64,000 nucleotides of DNA from Ancylostoma caninum (lineage: Eukaryota; Nematoda; Chromadorea; Rhabditida; Ancylostomatidae), in NCBI GenBank assembly GCA_037903475.1, contig JBAJFG010000157.1, positions 124,001-188,000 of the forward strand, given 5' to 3'. The position numbers were made by a program, and so were the translations under genes. The notes beneath the pieces are model-generated. The model did not search any database. It was given only the letters and a program-made list of their open reading frames with translations, and was not told the DNA's origin. Each line of letters begins with the position of its first letter. Position 1 is the first letter of the stretch. Below are positions 55,133-64,000 of this stretch, piece after piece.

Positions 55133-56200
55133 CTCGCTTCCGGTATGAGCAGGAAGTTGGAGCTCGGTGTTAGCGAGTCCTGCGGGACCGGTCTTGCCAG
55201 CATTAGCTCGTTTGAGAGCGTAGCCTGGACAAATCAGGTTGGTGCGAAACCGAAACGAACACTTCAGTTCAATGTGTTATAACTCGGCTCAAACACAACT
55301 TCGCCAATCAATTTAGCACCCATTCAATTCGGAAGATCCTTCCCAACAATGCAACAGTATATATTCCATGCCTTCACAACAAAAACCGATATAGCGACAA
55401 TCCACAAATTTTTGGAGAGCAATTTCAGCACGCTCTGGGTCAGCAATCTGCTGCTCTCGCAAGTTTGCATCTGGGACTTAGAAAAAGCGATATTCAGTAA
55501 GGAAAAGGTCTGAGATCGAGGAAAATGAATGCGAATCTCGGTGCCTCACTGCGCCAGTTTTTGCCGGGTGAATTTATGAGTGAGAGGCTTAGCGCCACCT
55601 TAGAGCAGTGGAAAACCTCATTCTGTTCATCACTCCCTACCATATTTACTGCAAATTTTTGGAGATTAACTCGAATTTACAATACTAGAACTCTGCTGTC
55701 AATGCCCAACTAGGTTTGAGAAGGCTGCGGTCAGTCACACCCTTACAGCATTACAGCACCACTAAACTCCTGACACAACCTCCCTAAAGCGAAAATTTTC
55801 TTTAGGAAAACCTAGAAGTGGGAAAACGTCTCTGCCCATACCCATCCGCCCTACTTGTTATCGTATAGAAACCGAGCTTCCTCTAAGGTAATTAAATGGC
55901 CTAGAAATGAGTTGTTTTGCGACGAAAAATTAATTAAGAAACAATGCTACGCTAGGTGAGACGATGGTCATCAGTCAGATCCTGTGGTGTGCACGTCCGC
56001 GTCTTTCTTACCCAGCTGATTGAGGTTTTTTTCTGTTTCACTAGTATACACAACTGACTGGTTATAGTTAACGCCAGCCCTCTCAGAAGTTTATTGATCC
56101 TCCATTTTTGGAGACTAGAGTTAGCCAGCCCAGAAATCCTGGCCCACTTTATAAGAACACTACGATTTATGTGTTCTTGGTTCAGTTCTTCTTAATTCTG
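55133..56200. other. Non-genic stretch
   Basis: No motif-bearing frame. A 62-codon frame at 55525-55713 (+) is unrecognised. Confidence 0.4.
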
Positions 56201-56850
56201 CTGGTCGTTACTCAGACAAACCCTCGCTGGGCGCCCGCGACAATCTCGCTGTCCGCGCGGGTAAAGCCCCGGCAGAAGCGAGATTGGGGCGCTCGCCGAG
56301 CGACCAAGATAGGCGGGCGCGTCCAGCGAACTCGATGCGCGCCCCCAGCGATGACGTCACAACCAATCAGTGCCGGGTGATGATCAAGTTCTGGCGTTCG
56401 GCGACAAGGGTTTACCACACAGATGTATTGATAGTGCATGACCATCTTTACAAAAATGCCCGCTATGAACTACCCTTCACTGGAGGTTTGCGGTTGAGGG
56501 AGATTGATCCGCTACGACCACCCCTTCCATGGGTTAGGCGGTCGAAGCGGAGTCCCACTGATGCTGCTTCGTATTTCTTGCTGGTCAAGATGTGTTCTCG
56601 CGCGCCGAGCAATGTTCTCGCGCGTGCCGAGCGAGCATCATTCGTCGTCTGCGTCCTCCGAAAATCGTCCCTCGTCTGCTCCGGGCCTAGCGAAGTTCTG
56701 CTCCTGCAGAAGCGATCGACTTTACCGACCTGCGTCTTCGAAACTGTACTATTTTCATCTGCTCCGCGCGAAGCGAAGCGAGGCTCGTTTCTCGCGGAGA
56801 CCTCAAACATGTGCGCGCGACCAGCGAGGGTTTGTCTGAGTAACCGCCAG
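56201..56850. mobile_element. 650-bp TIR element, GC-rich
   Basis: About 30-bp terminal inverted repeats: GTTACTCAGACAAACCCTCG near the left end and its exact complement CGAGGGTTTGTCTGAGTAAC near the right end. The interior has repeated CGCGCGCCGAGC and CGAGCG words that keep frames open on both strands. There is no transposase motif. The superfamily is not assigned. Confidence 0.75.
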
Positions 56851-59149
56851 ATCGAAGCCTGGACGAGCCAGAGACGAGACCTAAACTGGTTTTATCACTA
56901 TTATTAGATACTATAAATACACAAATACTATAAATAGTATCATAACACAACTTATAATGAAAACTTACAAATACCGACACAGTAGCTGACGCCTTTATAA
57001 GGACTTGTCTGTCCTTAGAAACTAAGCTATTCACAAGGTCTCTTCTCTATATTGAGTTGTGTTATGACACAGAATTTCTTGACAATTTGACTCCACACAA
57101 AAAAAACTAGTGTTGCTTCGCTTTCTCTCCGATTTCACTTAGTAATGACTTCAGTTGTCAACAATCGGAGAAAGAATTTCCAAATTTACTGTAACATGCC
57201 AACTTTGTGTCCGTGTAACATTTTGGATAATATTTTTCTCAATAGAAATGTCAATAATACGGACATTAAAGTTCACATTAGCTGTTGTACTAACCAATTT
57301 TTTCCTTCTAAACTTTCGTACACTTATAACCCCCATTTCTAAATTTGTATTCAGTTATAATAAAACACTCAGAAGTGAAGCAAACTCCAACTCTTAGAGC
57401 TCACCACGAAACCATACACCCGTGAGCAACCATATTATCATTCATACATTGGTACACATCATGAGCAGATTGAGTCACGGGTCACCTAAACATAATTCAA
57501 AAAAGTGATACAGCTTCTTAACAAAGGCACACGATATCAATTATCTAAATGCATTAATAAAAAAGTAACTCTTGAATGGATTGAAGACGCTTCTGTAAAA
57601 TATGTATGTGCATATTATACAAAAGGAACATAGCATCGGTTCAAATCATTTTACTCACATATCCAATCTCTTCGTGGGAAGTCTCACTGAAAGATTCAAG
57701 CCATATTCGAACTGTGCGGTCCGGAAGAAATCTAGAATGGGCGCCGGCGGGCACCCCCGCCACCCTCCAGCGTCCTTTTTACTTTGGCTTCTGAAAATAG
57801 TTCCAGATCACTTTTGGGCAAGAAAACAACAAATACTACTTACCCGATCACGGCTCCACTCTATGTCTGAAAGCCGAACTTGAGAAGTTTTCAAAAAATT
57901 TCATGTTTCGCGGATTTTTTCTAATATGTTTAGAGCTGCGAACTCATGGGATTTTCTGAGGTCGTATGAGGAACGTGGTCCAGTGTCCAAAACTTACCAG
58001 CATCCTCATGCTGGTAAGTCTTACACTCGCTATTATCTCTGCGATTGCGGTGCGATAGCCGCAGATCCATAAATCAATTTGATGCAGCTCCTTTAAACGG
58101 TGGTCTTCCACAGATCCATAGTTGTTCAGTGTCTACTGGGATTGCAGTTGTAAATAATATTGGTAATGGTAAGTAATGTTCTTCATTTTTATCGATGGCT
58201 TTTAAAAAATACCATTTCTCAGTCAGACTTCCCTTCCTCTGCAGGCCAGACTTATTGACAGTTGCGTGTCATCGATTGCATTATTACAAGGTGGTCCAAA
58301 ACTGCGGAGACTCACCAAAAGATGCATATCTAACGTTAGAAAGCAAGTTGGCAATTTTGTATATAGTACGGGATTTTTCATTCACCAATGAACAGAACCT
58401 ATCCCCAAATCTTATGAATTCTGCTATCACCGGCGACAAAAAGGCTGAAGAAATCGGAGCAGGCGCCTACGGTGGCGCGAAGATAGTCTCTCCAAAGGTA
58501 ATTCCACGCTTTCAGCAGAGTTCGCTCCAAGGATTAAACAGTTTTATGAAAATGAGATCATATTTTGTGCTTGAATGAATACCATAGCGAGAAATCTATG
58601 CCAATGAACACTGAAAACGTAGTTGTGATGAAGCGGAGATGACCTCCTATGCAAAAACAGGGCAAAAACGTCTGTTTGGGCTGTTTCCGGGTCTTTTTTT
58701 CAATGTTTAGGCAGTAGAATGGAACGGCTCACAAACTTCGATTCTCGTGGTTCAAGGTAGTGTTTTTCCCATTATACAGTTGATGATGGTGATTGGCTTT
58801 GAAAAACACGCTCAACCGGAGTCGAATTTCGGCGTATCCGCATGAAATCTTGGATCTCATATACAAAGTAGGCGGTCTTTCACGTTGACTTCCATGCTTT
58901 TCTGTATCCTACACCTCGTACTTTTCGATGTACCGGCAAGTGATCCTTTTGCAAAATTTTGCACGTTAGCACAACATGCGCGCCTAGACTACACAAAAAA
59001 TGTAATTGGGTCGTAAAAGTAAGCTCGACTGACGGCCTAACCGTCTCTCAAATTCGTAGTGTTAGGTATTTTTGTTTGGAAGAAGCTTCACGATAGAAGA
59101 AATGAACAGCAAAAGATTGAGTGCAAAATGCCAAAGCCTGAAAACCTCT
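56851..59149. other. 2.3 kb without recognised genes
   Basis: AT-rich. A 127-codon frame at 58195-58578 (+) shows no known motif and is preceded by no convincing splice site; it is not called as a gene. Confidence 0.4.
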
Positions 59150-60755
59150 TAACAAAGCACCGTAAGGGCGGCACTGACGGAAAAATGGATACAGTCTCCA
59201 ATGATGAAAGCGAGAGGTTTAGACAGTGCTTTCAGGGTTTTGTGGCGGGACCCTAGTCTACGAGAGAGTGTTTACAGCGACTTGACATTGCGTAACAGTA
59301 GTGTACGGAGCAGAGTAGCCCCTCTGTTGGCGCTTTAGCAGTTACTCGACGGAATCACGGTGAACTGTAAGTGATCCTCCTCTAATGGATGAATAAGCAT
59401 GCCGAAAGATCGCACATCGATGAGCCGCACTCGGTCCTTGCATTGAGCATGTACGTTTGGCCCGCTTACCTAGAATCAGTGTTTGTTTCTAAGAAGGACA
59501 GTACAATCCTATACACGAGAAGAACGCACGAAGAACAGGTCATCCTAAGCTATTGTGACATTTCCTGAGAGCACATGCAACTGGCCAAACTCTGAATATT
59601 TCCTAACTTTCTTCCATTATTCCCGAGATTTACGAGTAGTGAGGGTGCACTGATGACGGGCAAATGTGCCAGGGTTCCATAGTTCAGAAAAAAAAACCCT
59701 CAGAACACAAGGATAGGAATCTACCAATCGAGAAAAGGTACGCCGTGCACCAACGATGGAGGAAACGCCAACATACGGGTCCACGGATGGAGAATAGGTA
59801 CGCCGTGGCCCAGTAGTGCGGAAAACACCAGGATAAGGATCCACGGATGAAGAATGGGTACGTCATAGCCAATGGTCGGAAAAATGCCAGGATAAAGGTC
59901 CACAGATGAGGAATGAGTCTGCCGCGGCCCAGTAGTGGAGAAAACGTCAGTATACTGGTCCACAGATGGAGGATGGGTCTGCCGTGTTCCAGTAGTGGGG
60001 AAAACTCCAGTGTACGGGTCGTCAGATGGAGAATAGGTCTGCCTGCGGCCAGTAGTCGGGAAAACGCCAGGACATGGGTGCACGGATGGAGAATAGGTAC
60101 GTCGTGGCCAGTAGTAAAGAAAACGCCAGGATATGGGTGCACGGATATAGAACGGGTACGCCGTGGCCTCGTAGTGGGGAAAACGCATAAGGGTCCACGG
60201 ATTGAGAATGGGTTTGTCTTGGCCCAATCGTGAGGAAAACGTCAGGATAAGGGCCCACAGCTGGATCGGGTCCGCCGTGGCCATTAGTAGGGAAAACACC
60301 AGGATAATGTACTGCAGTGGCCCGGTAGTGTGAAAAAGATGATTATTCGCACTACGTTGGTTATGCTCAGTTGTGCACAGGTTCTTAAGCCATCTTGAAA
60401 ATACTCCTATGCAGAGTTGGGAGTGGCTGGCCGTGACGGGTCCATAGGCTTTGAATGAATGCACTTACAAAAAAAACAATAGGTAGTACCATTGTCTCGG
60501 AAAAGAGTACTACATGTAGATGGCTGATTAAGAATCTGGAAGAAGGCAAGGGCCACGAGAAGTGTGACTTTGGTGAGGCGGCCAGACTGATAGAATATAC
60601 GCAATTTACAAAGAGGGTTGCGTATTTGAGCTCAGTTAATGATTAGTTTTGCTTTTTTGTTAATTCTGTAAGCATTTCACATGTGTGAAGCTTTTCTACC
60701 TGGCTCAAGTGGCTGCCTCACCCCACTTTTTAGCTTCCCGAAGGGGCGCTAGTAA
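59150..60755 (+). mobile_element. Element D: minisatellite-bearing element, most complete
   Basis: Start motif AAAGCACCGTAAGGG shared with A; pre-array segment with GTACGGAGCAG shared with B; array 59690-60330; tail 60310-60755 nearly identical to C; terminal palindrome and CTAGT. About 1.6 kb with no transposase, so non-autonomous. Confidence 0.7.
59690..60330. repeat. Minisatellite of element D (60-bp unit)
   Basis: About ten units with GGTCCACGGATGGAGAATGG, GGTCTGCCGTGGCC and AGTAGTGGGGAAAACGCCAG. A minus-strand frame stays open for about 247 codons across array and tail. Confidence 0.85.
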
Positions 60756-61174
60756 TAACAAATACGTGCATCGCACCAATGTCTGTAATTTTGGATCACC
60801 CTGGACCGCAAGCGAAATCGCCCAGTGGATTTATCAAAGGCTTTAAGTCAACTAATACTCAGAATAACAATCAAGGCAAGTTAATATGGGCTTGTAAGCA
60901 CAATTAAATAAGATAATATCAGATAAGGAGTGTATCGCGGCTTGGACGCGATCAGCGCGAAGAATGAAAAAAGAGAATGAGAAGAATGCATGAGAACGGC
61001 GCGCTATCAGAGCTTCATCTCGATCGGAGGCTTATAAAAACATTGTGCGCCTGTCACTTCTTATTCCCTTTATTTTCTTGTCATGCGGCCTTTCTAAGTT
61101 TTTCACTAATTATCTTAATTCAAATGTCGATTTTGCGCATGTATCGTTTTTTGCCTTTTATATTGCAATATTGG
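60756..61174. other. Non-genic stretch upstream of the SL1-like sequence
   Basis: Contains GGACGCGATCAGCGCG near 60946. No gene is seen. Confidence 0.4.
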
Positions 61175-61196
61175 GGTTTAAATACCCAAGTTTGAG
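61175..61196 (+). ncRNA. SL1 spliced-leader-like sequence
   Basis: Matches the 22-nt nematode SL1 exon at 21 of 22 positions (A instead of T at position 8). It ends CCCAAGTTTGAG and is followed by GTG, as a splice donor would be. No Sm-site (AATTTTTGG-like) or convincing SL RNA stem-loops were seen in the next ~100 nt, so it may be an SL RNA pseudogene or the 5' end of a retrocopied trans-spliced mRNA rather than a working SL RNA gene. Confidence 0.6.
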
Positions 61197-61539
61197 GTGT
61201 TGCCGCCACGCGCAAATAAACGGATTGGTCTTGAGTGCGTTTAGAGTGGAAGTTGACAGGGGTATAGTCAAACGTATCCTATCGGAATCTCACGGGATTC
61301 CACTATTTTTCAAAACTCCCAGTGACTCATTTCTTGGTTGAAACCGTCTTCAAATACATCGCGGGAATTTCGCAAAATCTGACAGGGCACTCCCTACGCC
61401 TGCCAGCATTCTAAAATTGGTCAGTTTGGACATCAGTCGTAATATGCTTTTACGTTTTCTAATTCACATTAACATAACGGAAATCGTTTCGCTTAGATCG
61501 TTTTTACATGAGTTGTACAGAAAAGTTCTTGACAGAAAA

Positions 61540-61815
61540 GTTCTTGTTCGAGAACAGAGGCCGCATCCTGCAGATTCTCAATTTCTTATTGTGTTCAAGA
61601 TTCGAGTTGATTGCAAGTTGTTCTGCAAAATGATGCAGGACCACTTCGTGCCTTTACAATCTTTGTGTACGGCGGCAAATGCCGTTTGGCTCAGGAAAAC
61701 GACCCCAAGAACAGGTCACGATTTACTCGCAATTCTAGCGTGTATGGTATGGCCATCTGAAAGTCCCGATCTCAGTCCTATTGAAAATGTTGGCACCATA
61801 TCAAGGAGTACTTAA
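61540..61815 (+). pseudogene. Tc1/mariner-family transposase fragment (C-terminal catalytic part)
   Basis: The end of a DDE/D transposase. In one frame VYGGKCRLAQENDPKNRSRFTR carries the second catalytic Asp (ENDPKNRS block, about 61695). After a frameshift, WPSESPDLSPIENV carries the catalytic acid in the conserved Tc1 PDLxPIEN motif (about 61750-61790). The stop at 61815 comes early. No terminal inverted repeats were identified around it. Confidence 0.8.
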
Positions 61816-62235
61816 GGTGACTCGCAATTACATACCCTAATAGTCAGTGAAAATTCAGAGTTAACATCGATCCTGCCTTTAGGAACAAGTTCAAACCAAA
61901 TAACAAAGATGAGTTGATCAAAGGAATCACATAGTTCTGGAAGGAAAGAATGACGAGGATCCACTGCAAAGAATACACAAGAAATATATTCAATGTTATG
62001 CCTTAGGTGGAAGAAGTACAAGAAGGACATATTTTCCAGCAACTGTATCTACTGTACTGTACTACTTTTTAATTTCATACTGCTCCAAATACAACGCAAT
62101 ACGTGTCTTATGTTCGAAGATTGTTATGTGAATATGTAGGATTTTGAGGATTGGTCTTTGAACAGTTCTCTCAAATATTTTCTCCGGAGCTTCGTAAACT
62201 ATAAGTCTTGTACGCATTGATTTTGCATTATGTTT

Positions 62236-62390
62236 TCTATAGGAAACATTTCGCGACGTCATTTTTGCTCATGAATCCATGCTACAACTGGAGAATAGAA
62301 GATGCTACATTGAAGTTAGTGAAGAACAACGAAGGATTGAAGCTCCTGGGAAAGTTAATGTCTGGGCCGGAATAAGTTGGGAATGACCGC
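62236..62390 (+). pseudogene. Tc1/mariner-family transposase fragment (central part)
   Basis: DVIFAHESMLQLENRR followed by KVNVWAGISWE matches the first-Asp region of Tc1-type transposases, where the usual form is FxDES; here the Asp is His. A TGA follows SWE. This piece encodes a more N-terminal portion of the enzyme than 61540-61815 but lies downstream on the same strand, so the two are separate or rearranged copies. Confidence 0.7.
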
Positions 62391-63605
62391 CGTCAAATCT
62401 TTGAGCGTGTTTGAGTTCAGCATGATAGGTTTTTCGTGAAAGTGGAGCGCCATTTTGCTTGCAGGTACTCCCGGCCCCAAAGCTGTTACGCTTTGGCACG
62501 GGAGAAACTATTTGTTTAAGCCGATGCACCAAAACATATAGGCGTGAAAACGATATGTAAGAAACGCTTCCAAGAATGTCCACAGAATGGAAAGCCGGAT
62601 TACGACAACAGGGTTTTGAGGCCCTACACTAGGAATAGATAGATTGGTGGTTCAGCTCTATTAGTCGAAATCAGTGAAGGCTCTTGGAGCGCTCTAGTAT
62701 CGAGTATGAGGACTCGGTTACCTTGCCCGTACTTACAGCCGGGGTGGGCGGGGCCACGAATGCAGGGGTCATCACGGCTGGCGTGATGACACCTTAAGTT
62801 ATTACAGAAGCAAGCGGTAACATATTCCTGATCTGATAGGTGGTTTGAGTTGCTATTGAGTTGGCTTAGTGTGACGATAGGTGTTATGCGATTATGTTGA
62901 TTTCAGCGCCTGTCGCACTATTAAATATGGTGTGCAAGAACCTATGAAGCACCCTGCAGTAATGAGAAGAGAATAAGAAACTAAATCTGACTTTAGTCCC
63001 GTGAGGAACGATTTAACTTCACGAAGAAATTTAGGAGCAAAGCAGGGTCAAGGTGAACGTTCGAACGTCTATGTTTCTCGAGCTTTCATGAATTGGTCTT
63101 CTGCCGACGTTAATTAGAGGCACAATCCATACCTTACAAGAATATTTGGCTGAAGCACTGACCTTATCCTGGCGATGTTGGCTGGACAGATCAGTAAGGA
63201 CAAGCAACTAGCATGTGATTTGGTTTTCAGGCAAATATCCTCAGAGAAAGATTTGTGATCCTATTTGGATGCAAGGGCCTTCCATCATTCACAAGAAACT
63301 TTTTGAGATGATGATGTACATCAGAATGAACTTTTCTGCGTCAAGGTTATGCCAAAGAATCAGAAAGAGGATGGAAAGGGCGCTGCTCTTGGGCAAATAA
63401 CGATTGCGAATCCGGACGGAAACTAGTCACCACGAAGTACGGCTGTCCTTTTGCCTCAATTGCCAGGAGAGGGCTTCAAAATCCCATCAAACCCTACCAT
63501 TCAAGGTTTACATCTCGCGACCAAATCAGAAGGTATTTTTGAAACAGATCACCTTCTCGAGCAATTGAGCCAATGACACTGCTCATCTCTAAAGTTCGAT
63601 GACGA
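62391..63605. other. Non-genic stretch
   Basis: A small complementary pair (AAAGCTGTTACGCTTTG) lies near 62480. No gene is seen. Confidence 0.4.
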
Positions 63606-63830
63606 CCTATTTGGCAAGAGAATGTGTTTGGCAAGACATTTCACGGGTTAAAATCTTGCTTGGCAAGATATTTTCCGGAAGAATGGGTCTAGAGACTGTT
63701 TGGCAAGATCATTTTCCGGGTGTTTGGCAAGACTAATGGAAAAACAACATGTTGACGACCTATTTTCCGGGTATTTGCCAAGAGAAATGGCAAGAGAGTA
63801 TGTTGACGAGTCATTTTCCTGGACAGGCAC
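63606..63830. repeat. Degenerate tandem repeat (TTTGGCAAGA / ATTTTCCGGG)
   Basis: TTTGGCAAGA or TTGGCAAGA occurs six times and ATTTTCCGG four times, alternately, at spacings of 30-60 bp; some copies add GTTGACGA. Any open frame is repetitive. Confidence 0.8.
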
Positions 63831-64000
63831 ATAAGACGCATCGGCTTTGCAGTCGATGAGTCGGTTCAACCGCCCAAGTTTGGGTACGTATCTCAAAGGG
63901 AGTCGCATATTAGGAGAGTGCCGGTGTCAGTCCGAAGTGTCTGCTATTCAAAATCACAGCCTGATTTTTGCATGAGGATATCTCAATGATCCTCGCCGCA

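Noticed and set aside
58195..58578. 127-codon plus-strand frame
   Set aside because: No motif, no supporting splice or start context, and no homologous copy in the window; chance cannot be excluded.

Overview
The window looks like nuclear DNA of a parasitic strongylid (clade V) nematode, most likely a hookworm-type genome. Four things point there: a 22-nt sequence one base off the nematode SL1 spliced leader (61175-61196), nematode-style TTTCAG splice acceptors, a BEL/Pao element with a glycine-tRNA primer site, and a LINE reverse transcriptase of a kind abundant in strongylid assemblies. Genus-level placement is inference. It is not bacterial: there are no operons, and the only host gene is split by long introns.

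Layout. 1-4598: dispersed repeats, a minisatellite-bearing element (A), an 8-bp-TSD hAT-like MITE and a TTAA-flanked piggyBac-like MITE. 4599-13274: one nearly complete but inactivated BEL/Pao LTR retrotransposon, with LTRs, primer site, gag, protease, RT, RNase H and integrase, a GCGATT-rich spacer, then an extra zinc-knuckle ORF just before the 3' LTR. It is flanked by the 5-bp TSD TGTAG and sits inside older repeats. 13280-24400: AT-rich DNA with two copies of a TATA-containing LTR-like repeat, element B and other inverted repeats. 24633-31767 (minus strand): five 5' exons of a proton-coupled oligopeptide transporter (SLC15/PTR2), in phase, 171 codons. Its introns hold a piggyBac-type foldback element, minisatellite element C and a hairpin. 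31800-41990: mostly anonymous sequence with a CA microsatellite, a mariner-like MITE and minisatellites.

41993-52292: a composite Gypsy-like insertion bounded by one 4-bp TSD (GTTT). It contains three ~841-bp LTR-leader-gag units in tandem and two apparently identical 3749-bp units (gag, zinc knuckle, truncated integrase with GPY/F module, and a basic 3' ORF). Protease, RT and RNase H are deleted. It abuts a truncated LINE RT (52297-53270). 53300-64000: more MITEs, element D, an SL1-like sequence, broken Tc1-type transposase pieces and a degenerate tandem repeat.

Only the peptide transporter looks like a host gene. Every other protein-coding trace is transposon-derived, and nearly all are disrupted by stops or frameshifts. 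No tRNA, rRNA or CRISPR was recognised.
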